Below are positions 33,463 through 43,291 of a stretch of 64,000 bases of DNA, in pieces. Numbering within the stretch: the stretch's first letter is position 1; every line of letters starts with the position of its first letter. This stretch comes from Panacibacter ginsenosidivorans (GTDB lineage: Bacteria > Bacteroidota > Bacteroidia > Chitinophagales > Chitinophagaceae). The DNA is taken from the NCBI RefSeq assembly GCF_007971225.1, contig NZ_CP042435.1, positions 3,847,501 to 3,911,500 of the forward strand, read 5' to 3'. Under the pieces are notes generated by a model. That model worked only from the letters and a program-made list of their open reading frames with translations, searched no databases and was not told the origin of the DNA. The translations under genes and the position numbers were made by a program.

Positions 33463-36400
33463 ATGGCAAATGAACCTAAAAAAGGTTTGCAGTTTAGTCG
33501 CCGCTTTACTGTAGAAGGTAAAACCCCTTATGACCTCTTTGAGTACGATTACCGCACCAGCATTATTCGTAACCCAAATGGTGAGGTGGTGTTTGAAATG
33601 AACAATGTAGAGGTGCCTAAACAATGGAGCCAGATTGCTACAGATATCCTGGCGCAAAAATATTTTCGTAAAGCCGGTGTGCCGCAACCTGATGGTTCTT
33701 TGGGTCGTGAGACTTCGATTAAACAGGTGGCTCATCGCATGGCTAATTGCTGGCGCATGTGGGGTGAGCGTTATGGTTACTTTGCTACCGAAAAAGACGC
33801 CCAGGTTTTTTACGAAGAACTTGCTTACAGTATACTAAATCAATCATGCGTGCCTAACAGTCCGCAATGGTTCAATACTGGTTTGCATGAAAGCTATGGT
33901 ATAACTGGTAAACCGCAAGGTCATTATTATGTAGACCCTGTTGATGCAGTTTTGAAAAAATCTCAAAACGCATACGAACGCCCTCAGCCGCATGCCTGTT
34001 TTATTTTGAGCGTGAGCGATGATTTAGTGAATGATGGCGGCATTATGGACCTCTGGGTTCGTGAAGCTCGCATTTTTAAATATGGTTCAGGTGTTGGTAC
34101 CAATTTCTCACAGATCCGCGGCGAAGGAGAGAAACTAAGTGGCGGCGGTACATCCAGTGGTTTGATGAGTTTCTTAAAGATCGGTGACCGTGCTGCAGGC
34201 GCTATTAAAAGTGGTGGTACTACACGCAGGGCTGCTAAAATGGTTTGTCTTGATCTGGATCATCCTGAGATCATGAAGTTCATCAACTGGAAAGTGGAGG
34301 AAGAAAAGAAAGTGGGGGCGTTAATCGCTGCAGGTTACGATAGTCACTATGAAGGCGAAGCTTATATGACTGTTGCGGGTCAGAACTCTAATAACTCTGT
34401 TCGTATTCCTAATTCTTTCTTTGAAACACTGGAACAGGATGGTGACTGGGAATTGAAAGCAAGAACAGATGGCCGCGTAATGAAAAAAATTCCTGCACGT
34501 GAAGTATGGAACCAGATCGCTTACGCTGCGTGGCGTTGTGCTGATCCGGGTACACAATATGATACAACCATCAACGAATGGCATACATGTCCGCAAGGCG
34601 GCCGCATTAATGCATCTAATCCATGTTCTGAATACATGTTCCTTGATAATACCGCATGTAACCTGGCAAGCGCCAACCTGATGAAATTCTTTGATACAGA
34701 AAAGAATTTATTAGATGTGGAAGGTTTTGAATACACCTGTCGCTTATGGACTGTAGTGTTAGAGATCTCTGTATTGATGGCGCAGTTTCCTTCAAAAGAA
34801 GTGGCGCAACTGTCTTATGATTACAGAACATTGGGTCTTGGTTTTGCAAATCTTGGTACTGTATTAATGGTAAGCGGTATTCCTTATGATAGTGAAGCTG
34901 CACGTGGCATTGCCGGTGCTGTAACAGCAATCATGACAGGTATTGCTTACAAAACATCTGCTGAATTAGCAGAAATACTCGGGCCTTTCGCTAAATATGA
35001 AGAAAACAAAAACGACATGCTGCGTGTAATGCGCAACCATCGTGCTGCTGCATATGATGCAAGCGAAGCTTATGAAGGATTGAGTGTTAAACCAGTTGGT
35101 ATTAATGCAAAATATTGTCCTGACTATTTATTAAAAGCTGCTACCAAAGCCTGGGATGATGCAGTGCAACTTGGTGATAAATATGGTTACCGAAATGCAC
35201 AAACAACCGTAATTGCTCCAACCGGAACTATTGGTTTGGTAATGGATTGCGACACAACCGGCGTTGAGCCAGATTTTGCTTTGGTGAAATTCAAAAAACT
35301 TTCTGGTGGTGGTTATTTCAAGATTATTAATCAAAGCGTTCCTGCCGCATTAAAGAATCTTGGTTATACTGAGAAAGAAATGGATGCGATCATCAAATAT
35401 GCGGTTGGCTCTGCTTCATTTGAAGGTGCTCCTTTCATCAATCCACAAACATTAAGTGAGAAAGGTTTTATAGCAGATGAAATAAAGAAACTGAACGAAG
35501 CTGCCAAAGCTGCTTTCGAGATCGGTTTCATTTTCAACAAATTTGCTTTGGGTGAAAATTGTTTGGAAAGACTTGGCTTTACTGCAGAGCAATACAATGA
35601 CTGGAACTTTAACCTGCTCGAAGCATTAGGCTTTACAGAAGAGCAAATAGATGCAGCCAATGATTATGTATGCGGCACCATGACAGTAGAAGGTGCGCCA
35701 TTACTGAAAGATGCACATTTACCTGTATTCGATTGCGCAAACAAATGCGGTAAGAAAGGTGAGCGTTTTATTCATGCACATGGTCATATCAAAATGATGG
35801 GTGCTTGTCAGCCATTCTTAAGCGGCGCTATTTCAAAGACCATCAACCTGCCGCATGAAGCTACAGTAGAAGAAATTGCAGACTGCTACTTACTTAGCTG
35901 GAAGCTTGGTTTAAAAGCAAACGCATTATACCGCGATGGTTCTAAACTGTCTCAGCCACTCAGCAACAAGTCTGATAAGAAAAAGAAAACAGAAGAAGCA
36001 AAAGAAGAAGAAGCAACACCGGCAGCAACTATACAGGAAAGCAACATAGTAGATCTTAGCAAACTTACTGTTGAAGAATTACTGGTAGAAATGCATAAAC
36101 GTATGCAGGCAAGTAACGATACGACCTTGAAACGTGAGTTGAGTAAGATCGTTGAAAGAAAAACATTACCTGCAAAACGCCGTGGCTTTACACAGAAAGC
36201 AAAAGTGGGCGGACAGGTTATCTTCCTGCGTACCGGCGAATACCAGGATGAAACATTGGGAGAGATCTTTATTGATCTTGCCAAAGAAGGTTCTACACTC
36301 CGCAGCCTGATGAACTGCTTTGCAATTGCAGTTTCAGTAGGCTTACAATATGGTGTGCCATTGGAAGAGTTTGTGGAAAAATTTGTGTTCACCAAATTTG

Positions 36401-36798
36401 AACCTGCCGGTATGGTAGATCACCCGAACATTAAAACAACCACATCGCTTGTTGACTTTGTGTTCCGTGCATTGGCGTATGAATACCTGGGCAGAACAGA
36501 TTTAGTACATGTAATTGATAAACCCGTACTTGGCAATACAGGAGAAGATGAAGGCGAGGTTACCTTTATCGGCAAACCCGAAATGAGTAACATGCATGTA
36601 TCAGCAGCGCCAATGCCACAACCGCACCGTGCACAAAAAACTGCAGTACGAGCAGATGCTGGCCTGGATGCAGTAAATGCGGCGGCAAAAAATATGCAGA
36701 GCGATGCACCGGCCTGTAATGTATGCGGCCATATCACTCTCCGCAGCGGTACTTGTTACAAGTGTTTGAATTGCGGTAACAGCATGGGCTGTAGTTAA
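33463..36798 (+). CDS. nrdJ: Adenosylcobalamin-dependent (class II) ribonucleotide reductase
   Basis: 1111-residue vitamin-B12-dependent reductase that converts ribonucleotides to deoxyribonucleotides without a separate radical subunit. Seen: CVPNSPQWFNTGL and QPHACFILSVSDDL near residues 125-185 (first active-site Cys), KYGSGVGTNFSQIRG, the radical-site region NPCSEYMFLDNTACNLAS near residue 390, and the nucleotide-binding APTGTIGLVMDCDTTGVEPDF segment. A Lys/Glu-rich linker (KSDKKKKTEEAKEEEAT) precedes a C-terminal part with a DUF3320-like/TSCPD domain and a zinc ribbon CNVCGH...CYKCLNCG, usual for this long NrdJ form. ATG at 33463. The gene is monocistronic with its own promoter and terminator. 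The cell therefore needs cobalamin for this route. Confidence 0.96.
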   Translation: MANEPKKGLQFSRRFTVEGKTPYDLFEYDYRTSIIRNPNGEVVFEMNNVEVPKQWSQIATDILAQKYFRKAGVPQPDGSLGRETSIKQVAHRMANCWRMWGERYGYFATEKDAQVFYEELAYSILNQSCVPNSPQWFNTGLHESYGITGKPQGHYYVDPVDAVLKKSQNAYERPQPHACFILSVSDDLVNDGGIMDLWVREARIFKYGSGVGTNFSQIRGEGEKLSGGGTSSGLMSFLKIGDRAAGAIKSGGTTRRAAKMVCLDLDHPEIMKFINWKVEEEKKVGALIAAGYDSHYEGEAYMTVAGQNSNNSVRIPNSFFETLEQDGDWELKARTDGRVMKKIPAREVWNQIAYAAWRCADPGTQYDTTINEWHTCPQGGRINASNPCSEYMFLDNTACNLASANLMKFFDTEKNLLDVEGFEYTCRLWTVVLEISVLMAQFPSKEVAQLSYDYRTLGLGFANLGTVLMVSGIPYDSEAARGIAGAVTAIMTGIAYKTSAELAEILGPFAKYEENKNDMLRVMRNHRAAAYDASEAYEGLSVKPVGINAKYCPDYLLKAATKAWDDAVQLGDKYGYRNAQTTVIAPTGTIGLVMDCDTTGVEPDFALVKFKKLSGGGYFKIINQSVPAALKNLGYTEKEMDAIIKYAVGSASFEGAPFINPQTLSEKGFIADEIKKLNEAAKAAFEIGFIFNKFALGENCLERLGFTAEQYNDWNFNLLEALGFTEEQIDAANDYVCGTMTVEGAPLLKDAHLPVFDCANKCGKKGERFIHAHGHIKMMGACQPFLSGAISKTINLPHEATVEEIADCYLLSWKLGLKANALYRDGSKLSQPLSNKSDKKKKTEEAKEEEATPAATIQESNIVDLSKLTVEELLVEMHKRMQASNDTTLKRELSKIVERKTLPAKRRGFTQKAKVGGQVIFLRTGEYQDETLGEIFIDLAKEGSTLRSLMNCFAIAVSVGLQYGVPLEEFVEKFVFTKFEPAGMVDHPNIKTTTSLVDFVFRALAYEYLGRTDLVHVIDKPVLGNTGEDEGEVTFIGKPEMSNMHVSAAPMPQPHRAQKTAVRADAGLDAVNAAAKNMQSDAPACNVCGHITLRSGTCYKCLNCGNSMGCS

Positions 36799-36827
36799 TG
36801 TTGAACTTTTGGATTGATAGATATAAT

Positions 36828-36862
36828 AAACCACGCCAGTTTACTGAGCGTGGTTTTTCTTT
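36828..36862 (+). terminator. Rho-independent terminator of nrdJ
   Basis: AAACCACGC and GCGTGGTTTT enclose a ~11-base loop, followed by TTTTCTTTT. It lies 30 bases past the stop codon. Confidence 0.85.
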
Positions 36863-36897
36863 TATGTACTTAGCTGAAGTACAAGTATTAAGCTTTC

Positions 36898-37041
36898 GTT
36901 GCGTCGCACTCTTGTACTCAAGAATATGTATCGTCATAGCGGGGAGCGAAGTAGATTGCCACAGCTTTACTATACTCAAGGCTATGAGTAAAGATTCGTA
37001 ATGACCATAAATGTTCTGAACGTACAAGTGAGTGACACAAC
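36898..37041 (+). repeat. Composite A...B repeat element with nested repeat (144 bases)
   Basis: A arm at 36898-36917 (perfect) and B arm at 37022-37041 (perfect) with standard flanks (aagctttc before, agatgatgccat after). The interior at 36931-37013 holds a shortened relative of the cloverleaf at 26281-26418: both share AGATTGCCACAGCTTT, then TGAGTAAAG and ATGAC.ATAAATG. The element fills most of the 308-base gap 36799-37106; the rest is the nrdJ terminator and a short leader. Confidence 0.75.
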
Positions 37042-37106
37042 AGATGATGCCATAAGCACAAATGTTTGTATCATAATCTTGCTTAACTTCCGCTAAAACT
37101 TGTTGT

Positions 37107-37925
37107 ATGAAAAATCTCAGTTTACTTGTTGGTTTTATTGTTTTAGCGTGTGCTGTACAGGCACAGGAAATTGGCGTGCAGTTGTACACTTTCAGGGAGC
37201 AGTTTAAGAAAGATGTAAAGGGCACCATTGAAATGATCCACAAAATGGGCATTAAAGAAATTGAAGGCGGCGGCACTTACGGCTTGGATAAAAATGAATA
37301 CAAAAAACTGCTTGAAGCAAATGAGTTGAAAATGGTAAGCGTTGGTGCAGATTTTGACCAGTTGCAAAAAGATCCCCAGGCTATTATTGATGAAGCGAAA
37401 TTCTTTGGAGCAACATATGTTATGTGTGCGTGGGTGCCTCATAACGGAGCATTTACTATTGACGATGCAAAGAAAGCGGTGGAAGTTTTTAATACGGCGG
37501 GTAAATTGTTTAAAGAAAATGGGTTGACGTTTTGTTATCATGCGCATGGCTACGAGTTCAGGCCTTACGAAGATGGAACTGTGTTTGACTATATGGCGAA
37601 AAACATGAATCCATTATACGCAAATTTTGAAATGGATGTTTATTGGATAAAAAACCCGGGTCAGGACCCTGTTGCACTTTTAAAAAAATATCCCGGCCGT
37701 TTTAAACTGATGCATTTAAAAGACAGGAAACCGGGCACACTCAATAATCAAAAAGGTGAGCAGGATGTAGAAACAAATGTTGTATTGGGAACAGGTGATG
37801 TGGGTATTGCTGCCATTATGAAAATTGCTAAACAACAAGGTGTAGAACATTTTTTTATAGAAGATGAATCGAGCCGCTCTGTGCAGCAGGTACCGGAGAG
37901 TTTGAAGTATATAAAAAGTTTATAA
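37107..37925 (+). CDS. Exported sugar phosphate isomerase/epimerase-like TIM-barrel protein
   Basis: 272-residue xylose-isomerase-like TIM barrel with an N-terminal signal peptide (LSLLVGFIVLACAVQAQ). Seen: EIGVQLYTFREQFKKDV, IHKMGIKEIEGGGTYG, ITYHAHG-like FCYHAHGYEF, EMDVYWIKNPGQDP, LMHLKDRKPG and EHFFIEDESS; the Glu, Asp and His residues match metal ligands of the superfamily. Substrate is unknown; many Bacteroidota have several exported members near sugar catabolic genes, but none is adjacent here. It is convergent with the 98-residue gene at 37989, with a shared bidirectional terminator. Confidence 0.88.
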   Translation: MKNLSLLVGFIVLACAVQAQEIGVQLYTFREQFKKDVKGTIEMIHKMGIKEIEGGGTYGLDKNEYKKLLEANELKMVSVGADFDQLQKDPQAIIDEAKFFGATYVMCAWVPHNGAFTIDDAKKAVEVFNTAGKLFKENGLTFCYHAHGYEFRPYEDGTVFDYMAKNMNPLYANFEMDVYWIKNPGQDPVALLKKYPGRFKLMHLKDRKPGTLNNQKGEQDVETNVVLGTGDVGIAAIMKIAKQQGVEHFFIEDESSRSVQQVPESLKYIKSL

Positions 37926-37951
37926 TGTAAATGAAACAGGCAAGATATTTT

Positions 37952-37990
37952 TAAAAGACCCGCTAAATTTTTTTAGCGGGTCTTATTTTT
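37952..37990. terminator. Bidirectional rho-independent terminator
   Basis: AGACCCGCTAAA (37956-37967) and TTTAGCGGGTCT (37972-37983) form a perfect 12-base stem with a 4-base loop, with an A tract before and TATTTTT after. It serves both convergent genes. Confidence 0.85.
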
Positions 37991-38285
37991 ACATCACTTG
38001 TTTCAGAATTTCACGATGAGAACCGATTGCATGTTCTTTAAATTTCTCATACCATTCTTTCCAATCACCTTTTGCCATGCCACCTGTCAAAGACTTTTCA
38101 AAAGCATCTAATGTTTCATAGCCCGATTCGAGAATAAGCCGGTAACTGTCACCTGTAAAATCAGAAAGCATTCTCATACTTTTTGCTTCCGGGAACATGC
38201 CTTTTTTCATGGCTTCATCCATCAATAGCTTTACATCGCGGTAATGACCAAACCGCAACTTAAAAATGTCACGCACAATGTACAT
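37989..38285 (-). CDS. Dimeric alpha/beta-barrel-like small protein, hypothetical
   Basis: 98-residue protein. The layout (MYIVRDIFKLRFGHYRDVK, KGMFPEAKSMRMLSDFTGDS, YRLILESGYETLDAFEKSL) is like NIPSNAP or antibiotic-monooxygenase-type ferredoxin-fold proteins: strand, long helix with a conserved pattern, then strands. No catalytic residue can be named. ATG at 38285 is preferred over an upstream non-ATG start at 38309. No signal peptide. Confidence 0.7.
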   Translation of the reverse strand: MYIVRDIFKLRFGHYRDVKLLMDEAMKKGMFPEAKSMRMLSDFTGDSYRLILESGYETLDAFEKSLTGGMAKGDWKEWYEKFKEHAIGSHREILKQVM

Positions 38286-38410
38286 AACCAAAAATTTAAG
38301 AGTGAACAATAAGTGTGATAATGGGTACGTAAGCGCCTATTAAGTTACGCCTGGTTTTGAGTTATTGCAAGAAATTTTTGACCACAACTTCTTTGCTCTA
38401 TTAAGCTTCC

Positions 38411-38543
38411 GTTGCGTCGCACACTTGTACTATTGAAAATAAATGAACAGTGAATAACTAGCATCGAACAATGCAATGTTCCTTGCCTAATGGCTCTTTG
38501 CCTTCTTGCCTGCTATTCAGAACGTACAAGTGAGTGACACAAC
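38411..38543 (+). repeat. Composite A...B repeat element (133 bases)
   Basis: A arm GTTGCGTCGCACACTTGTAC at 38411-38430 and a perfect B arm at 38524-38543, with aagcttcc before and aaccgatgccac after. The interior contains acaatgcaatgttcc and a ctttgcc/cttgcc direct repeat but no gene. It fills most of the 358-base gap 38286-38643, which also holds a possible typA promoter. Confidence 0.75.
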
Positions 38544-38593
38544 AACCGATGCCACCTGCACCACGGCACGTAACATAATATTCATGCTCTTCT

Positions 38594-38626
38594 TTGCCGC
38601 CATCCCGTTGAAAATGCGTACCTTCG
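38594..38626 (+). promoter_or_regulatory. Possible typA promoter
   Basis: TACCTTCG at 38619-38626 (one mismatch from TAnnTTTG), with a TTTG about 22 bases upstream. It ends 17 bases before the typA ATG. Confidence 0.35.
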
Positions 38627-38643
38627 CCGCCTGAAATTTTAAT

Positions 38644-40455
38644 ATGGAAATAAGGAACATCGCAATTATTGCCCACGTTGACCATGGCAAAACCACATTG
38701 GTAGACAAGATATTACACGCTACCAAAGTGTTTCGTGAGAACCAGGATACAGGTGAGCTGATCATGGACAGCAACGACCTGGAACGAGAACGTGGCATTA
38801 CCATCTTTAGTAAAAACGCAGCCGTAATCTATAAAGATGTAAAAATTAACGTTATTGATACGCCGGGGCACAGTGACTTTGGTGGTGAAGTAGAGCGTGT
38901 ATTGAAAATGGCGGATGGTGTAATTCTGTTGGTGGATGCCTTTGAAGGCCCGATGCCGCAGACACGATTTGTATTGCAGAAAGCATTGCAACTGCATCTG
39001 AAACCAATTGTTGTAATCAACAAAGTAGATAAACCAAACTGTCGCCCTGATGAAGTGCACGAAGCAGTATTTGAACTCTTCTTTAATCTGGATGCTACAG
39101 AAGATCAGCTTGATTTTCCTACCTACTACGGTAGCGGAAAGAATGGCTGGTTCAACGATAAAAATGAACAGTGTGAAGATATTACGCCATTGCTTGATGG
39201 TATCATCAAATATGTACCAGCTCCAAAAGTAAATGAAGGGCCGGTGCAGATGCAGATCACTTCTTTGGATTATTCTTCTTTCCTTGGCCGTATTGCCATT
39301 GGTAAAGTTGCAAGAGGTGTGATAAAAGAAAATCAGCCAATTGCTTTGATGCAGGCAGACGGAACGATCAAAAGATTGAAAGTAAAAGAGCTGTATGTGT
39401 TTGAAGGCATGGGCAAAAAAAAGGTAACAGAAGTAATTGCCGGTGATCTTTGTGCCGTAGTTGGCCTGGAAGATTTTAATATTGGCGATACCATTGCTGA
39501 CGTGGAAAACCCGGAAGCTTTACCACTTATTAGTGTGGATGAGCCAACGATGAGCATGTTGTTTAGTATCAACAACTCACCTTTCTTTGGCAAAGATGGG
39601 AAGTTTGTTACATCCCGTCACTTGCGTGATCGTTTAATGAAAGAAACAGAAAAGAATCTTGCATTGCGTGTAGAAGATACAGACAGCGCGGATAGCTTTT
39701 TAGTATATGGCCGCGGTATTCTTCACTTAGGTATATTGGTAGAAACCATGCGCCGTGAAGGATATGAATTAACGGTGGGTCAGCCGCAGGTTTTGGTAAA
39801 ATATATTGATGGCAAAAAATGTGAACCTTACGAAAATCTTGTGGTAGATGTACCTGCCGAATTCAGCGGTAAAGTAATAGACCTGGTTACACAGCGTAAA
39901 GGTGAAATGCATGTGATGGAAACAAAAGGAGAGATGCAACATCTTGAATTTGAAATTCCTTCAAGAGGGTTGATCGGTCTTCGTTCCAACATGCTTACCA
40001 ATACAGCCGGTGAAGCAGTGATGGCACATACTTTCAATGAATACAAACCATGGAAAGGAAATATTCCCGGTAGAAATAATGGTGTATTATTATCAAAGAA
40101 CCAGGCTACAACAACTGCTTATTCAATTGATAAGCTACAGGACAGGGGTTCCTTTTTTATCGATCCGAATGAAGATGTATATGCAGGCCAGATCATTGCC
40201 GAGCATATTAAGCCAGGCGATCTTGTGGTAAATGCAACGGAAGGCAAGAAACTCACCAACCACCGTGCAAGTGGTAGTGATGATTCTGTACGCATCGTTC
40301 CAAAAATATTGATGACACTGGAAGAATGTATGGAATATATTCAGCAGGATGAGTGTATTGAAGTAACGCCCAAGAACATCCGTTTACGCAAAGTAATACT
40401 CGATGAAGAAGAAAGAAAGAAAGCACAAAAAAGCATGAAGACAGAGATGGCATAG
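38644..40455 (+). CDS. typA: Ribosome-associated translational GTPase TypA/BipA
   Basis: 603-residue GTPase of the EF-G/LepA class that binds the 70S ribosome and aids growth under stress and 50S assembly. G1 AHVDHGKTT (residues ~10-18), G2 region ERERGITI, G3 [12 protein letters not shown]4 NKVDKP. EF-G-like domains II, III and V follow ([20 protein letters not shown]), and the BipA-specific C-terminal domain contains [17 protein letters not shown] and TPKNIRLRK. Length is normal. Monocistronic with a terminator. Confidence 0.97.
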   Translation: MEIRNIAIIAHVDHGKTTLVDKILHATKVFRENQDTGELIMDSNDLERERGITIFSKNAAVIYKDVKINVIDTPGHSDFGGEVERVLKMADGVILLVDAFEGPMPQTRFVLQKALQLHLKPIVVINKVDKPNCRPDEVHEAVFELFFNLDATEDQLDFPTYYGSGKNGWFNDKNEQCEDITPLLDGIIKYVPAPKVNEGPVQMQITSLDYSSFLGRIAIGKVARGVIKENQPIALMQADGTIKRLKVKELYVFEGMGKKKVTEVIAGDLCAVVGLEDFNIGDTIADVENPEALPLISVDEPTMSMLFSINNSPFFGKDGKFVTSRHLRDRLMKETEKNLALRVEDTDSADSFLVYGRGILHLGILVETMRREGYELTVGQPQVLVKYIDGKKCEPYENLVVDVPAEFSGKVIDLVTQRKGEMHVMETKGEMQHLEFEIPSRGLIGLRSNMLTNTAGEAVMAHTFNEYKPWKGNIPGRNNGVLLSKNQATTTAYSIDKLQDRGSFFIDPNEDVYAGQIIAEHIKPGDLVVNATEGKKLTNHRASGSDDSVRIVPKILMTLEECMEYIQQDECIEVTPKNIRLRKVILDEEERKKAQKSMKTEMA

Positions 40456-40518
40456 GTGATGTGCAAATTTGTGGATCTGAAAATGTGCTAATGAAAAAAT
40501 ACAAAGGTTTTAGAATAG

Positions 40519-40556
40519 AAGAAGGCTGTTGAAAAATCAACAGCCTTCTTTGCTTC
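40519..40556 (+). terminator. Rho-independent terminator of typA
   Basis: GAAGGCTGTTGA and TCAACAGCCTTC form a perfect 12-base stem with a short A loop, followed by TTTGCTTC. It may also act on minus. Confidence 0.85.
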
Positions 40557-40603
40557 AGCTTCACAAGTCATGTGGGATGTATAAGTTGAAAAAAAAGCAA
40601 AGC

Positions 40604-40623
40604 GTATAAGTGTGCGACGCAAC
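40604..40623 (-). repeat. A arm (reverse form) of the dispersed repeat family
   Basis: GTATAAGTGTGCGACGCAAC followed by agaagtttaatag and the flank gccgggctca, which ends ~11 bases from the stop codon of the TPR gene. Confidence 0.75.
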
Positions 40624-40663
40624 AGAAGTTTAATAGTAGCAATGGCGCCGGGCTCAGAATTTT

Positions 40664-41803
40664 TTATTCGCCATTTATTTTCTTCAATAATTTTTCAGCC
40701 TGTTCTTCATTAATTGTTTTAAGTTTTTCATATACTTCTTTTGCGCTTGCTTTATCATTCAATGCTATATAGCAAAGGCCCTTGTAATAATAACCAAGCT
40801 TTGAATTTTCGTCCAGCTCAATTGCCTTGTTTAATTGTGTTATGGCATCATCATATTTATCCGTCATGTAATACGCATAACCAAGTTCTTCGCGGTTGCC
40901 TGCATCTTTTTCATCATATTCAATTGCTTTTTGTAAAACAGTTATCGCATCTTCATAATTTTCTTTGTCATTATAGATCCAGCCAATTTTGTAATAACAA
41001 CTTTTGGAATGTTCTTCATCTTCTTCCACAGCCTGTTTGTAATATCGTAAGGCATCATCATAATTTTCCTGGTCGTAGTAGCTGTCTGCCATACCCCTTA
41101 TGGCTGTACCATAGCCTGGTTTATAATCCAATGCTTTGCTGTAATCAAGAACAGAGATTTCGAACTTGCTGCTTTTATAATGTGCGTAACCGATCTCTGC
41201 CCATTTCTTTGCTTTATCATCATCTCCTTCCGGTTCATATTTTTCAAGATAAGTAGCAGCATCTTCATATTGTTCAAGATCATTCATGCACCAGCCCACT
41301 TTATAATAATATCCATTATCTACATCTTCGCCGCCATCAATATATTTTTTAAAATACGTAAGAGCCTCTTCATATTTTTCGTCTGCATAATAAATATCGC
41401 CAAGATTTTTTGCGGCGGCGTAATAATCAGGATATAATTCCAATACTTTTTTATAGTTAGTTATTGCTTCATCCTTGTTATTATTATTATCATACGCATA
41501 AGCCAGTTCAAAATATATTTTTACAACAGAGGGCCCGTATTGCTTTGCTTTATTCAAATAAGTTATGGCATTCTCATAATCTTCCAGATCATTGTAGGTC
41601 CAGCCAATTTCGTATAAAGCTTCAGAATAATCCGGCTTTTTTGCCACTGCTGCTTTAAACATTTCAATAGCTTCTTTATGCTTACCATCTTCGTTTAATT
41701 TTTTCCCTTCATTATAGAGATCGGTGGCCGATTTTGTGGACTGGCCAATGGCAGGCGCAAGAAGAATAGCAAAGAAAAATAAGAGGGGTATATGCTTACA
41801 CAT
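40664..41803 (-). CDS. Exported TPR protein
   Basis: 379-residue periplasmic tetratricopeptide-repeat protein. A signal peptide (LLFFFAILLAPAIGQ) is followed by about ten 34-residue TPR units running to the C-terminus, for example SEALYEIGWTYNDLEDYENA and YEEALTYFKKYIDGGEDVDN, with alternating GWxYND and DDAxxYxxKAIE patterns. The chain is very acidic and Tyr-rich. TPR superhelices bind peptides or protein partners; no partner is evident. It stands alone. ATG at 41803. Confidence 0.88.
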   Translation of the reverse strand: MCKHIPLLFFFAILLAPAIGQSTKSATDLYNEGKKLNEDGKHKEAIEMFKAAVAKKPDYSEALYEIGWTYNDLEDYENAITYLNKAKQYGPSVVKIYFELAYAYDNNNNKDEAITNYKKVLELYPDYYAAAKNLGDIYYADEKYEEALTYFKKYIDGGEDVDNGYYYKVGWCMNDLEQYEDAATYLEKYEPEGDDDKAKKWAEIGYAHYKSSKFEISVLDYSKALDYKPGYGTAIRGMADSYYDQENYDDALRYYKQAVEEDEEHSKSCYYKIGWIYNDKENYEDAITVLQKAIEYDEKDAGNREELGYAYYMTDKYDDAITQLNKAIELDENSKLGYYYKGLCYIALNDKASAKEVYEKLKTINEEQAEKLLKKINGE

Positions 41804-41959
41804 GTCGAATAAATTTACAGTAAGTTACGATGATACTTTCTTTTACAGGATACCCGCCAGGTGGTATAAATTCTTTTTTGAGCCCGGCTTTTGCATTTAC
41901 TTTGTGAATATTGCTTTTTTTATTTTGTTAGTGGGCTGCAATATTTCATGGCATCTGCT

Positions 41960-41979
41960 CTTGCGTCGCACTCTTGTAC
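41960..41979 (+). repeat. A arm of the dispersed repeat family with hybrid flanks
   Basis: CTTGCGTCGCACTCTTGTAC. The immediate left flank is atggcatctgct, normally found beside B arms, while the agcccggc flank of A arms lies ~80 bases further left (about 41882). This looks like a rearranged or deletion copy. The 369-base gap 41804-42172 holds this arm, the inverted repeat at 42004-42077 and a promoter box, with no gene. Confidence 0.65.
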
Positions 41980-42003
41980 TGCAGATACTGTATTAAGCAA
42001 AGA

Positions 42004-42077
42004 AAACCGCAGGGGCGGAAAGACACAAAAAGAAGGATAAATAATATCTCTGCGACTCGGCGTCTTTGCGGTTATTA
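42004..42077. repeat. Inverted repeat (AACCGC...GCGGTT)
   Basis: AACCGCAGGGGCGGAAAGAC at its left end is partly complementary to CGGCGTCTTTGCGGTT at its right end. It lies directly inside the A arm at 41960, the position where other elements carry nested repeats. Confidence 0.5.
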
Positions 42078-42139
42078 TGCTTCATTTACCTTGTACTGCT
42101 GATGTAATAAATAAACGCTGCTATATCCCTTAAATGCAA

Positions 42140-42147
42140 TAGGTTTG
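42140..42147 (+). promoter_or_regulatory. -7 promoter box TAGGTTTG of the PfkB-family gene
   Basis: Exact TAnnTTTG, 25 bases before the ATG at 42173. No clear -33 box. Confidence 0.4.
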
Positions 42148-42172
42148 CGCCCGTTAAAATAAACATTACTGT

Positions 42173-43096
42173 ATGAGTTTAGTTGTTGTTGGTTCCATGG
42201 CATTTGATGCTATTGAAACACCTTTTGGCAAAACAGACAAGATCGTTGGTGGTGCTGCAACTTATGCTGCCTATGCTGCATCGCATTTTGTAAAAGAGAT
42301 CCAACAGGTATCGATTGTGGGGTACGATTTTCCTAAAGAAGAACTGGATGAACTTTCATCCCGTGGTGTTGATCTGAGTGGTGTTGAAATTGTGCCCGAT
42401 AAAAAATCTTTTTTCTGGAGTGGCCGCTATCATATGGATATGAATACCCGTGACACATTGATCACAGACCTGAATGTACTCGGAGATTTCGATCCCAAAC
42501 TTCCTGAGCATTTTAGGAATGCAGAGTTTGTAATGCTGGGAAATCTTCTGCCAAGAATTCAGTCGACTGTTATTGAGCAGATGAATAAACGGCCAAAGCT
42601 CATCATTATGGACACCATGAATTTCTGGATGGAAAATGCCATGGACGACCTGAAAGTTACTATTAGCATGGTTGATGCATTGTTGATCAACGACAGCGAG
42701 GCAAGACAATTAAGTAACGAATTTTCTCTTGTAAAAGCTGCAAAGAAAATTTTAACCATGGGCCCCAAATATCTTATCATAAAAAAGGGAGAGCATGGTG
42801 CTTTATTATTCCATGGCAATAATGTGTTCTTTGCACCTGCATTACCTTTGGAAGATGTATTTGACCCTACCGGTGCAGGAGATACTTTTGCAGGTGGTTT
42901 TATTGGTCACCTGGCAAGAACAAAAGACATTTCTTTTGAGAATATGAAAACAGCTATCATCGTTGGTTCTGCTATGGCAAGTTTTTGTGTAGAGAAATTT
43001 GGAACAGAACGTTTGAAAGAAATTACCAAAGCAGATATTGATGCACGGTTAAATGAGTTTGTGCAGTTGGTAAACTTTGATATTGCGTTGGCATAA
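42173..43096 (+). CDS. PfkB-family sugar/nucleoside kinase
   Basis: 307-residue ribokinase-fold kinase. An N-terminal GSMAFDAIETPFG start, GGAATYAAYAASHF (substrate-binding GG motif, residues ~26-39), and the PfkB signature 2 DPTGAGDTFAGGFIGH near residue 230 with catalytic Asp. The INDSEARQLSNE and IIKKGEHGALL elements are as in adenosine or sugar kinases. It phosphorylates a sugar, nucleoside or related hydroxyl compound with ATP; the exact substrate is not clear. Cytoplasmic, monocistronic with a terminator. Confidence 0.92.
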   Translation: MSLVVVGSMAFDAIETPFGKTDKIVGGAATYAAYAASHFVKEIQQVSIVGYDFPKEELDELSSRGVDLSGVEIVPDKKSFFWSGRYHMDMNTRDTLITDLNVLGDFDPKLPEHFRNAEFVMLGNLLPRIQSTVIEQMNKRPKLIIMDTMNFWMENAMDDLKVTISMVDALLINDSEARQLSNEFSLVKAAKKILTMGPKYLIIKKGEHGALLFHGNNVFFAPALPLEDVFDPTGAGDTFAGGFIGHLARTKDISFENMKTAIIVGSAMASFCVEKFGTERLKEITKADIDARLNEFVQLVNFDIALA

Positions 43097-43120
43097 AAAT
43101 TAAGAAAATACTTTTCATAA

Positions 43121-43150
43121 AAGGCATCCATGTTAAGTGATGCTTTTTTT
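43121..43150 (+). terminator. Rho-independent terminator of the PfkB-family gene
   Basis: AAGGCATC and GATGCTTT (one G-T pair) enclose a ~10-base loop and lead into T7. It lies 25 bases after the stop. Confidence 0.7.
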
Positions 43151-43184
43151 ATGTAACAAACTGTAGAATTATTATGATGCTTTT

Positions 43185-43248
43185 GTTGTGTCACTCACTT
43201 GTACGTTCAGATCATTATTGTGCAAAGCGTACAAGGGTGCGACGCAAC
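43185..43248 (-). repeat. Minimal B...A repeat element (64 bases), copy 1
   Basis: Perfect B arm (43185-43204), a 24-base interior (GTTCAGATCATTATTGTGCA then aagc), and a reverse A arm with one mismatch (43229-43248). It is nearly identical (59 of 64 bases) to the copy at 45729-45792. The A arm is followed by aggcgatgccac and gccgggcta flanks, ending near the stop of the ABC-2 permease gene. Confidence 0.8.
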
Positions 43249-43291
43249 AGGCGATGCCACATGCAATACAGCCGGGCTAACAAAAACAGAA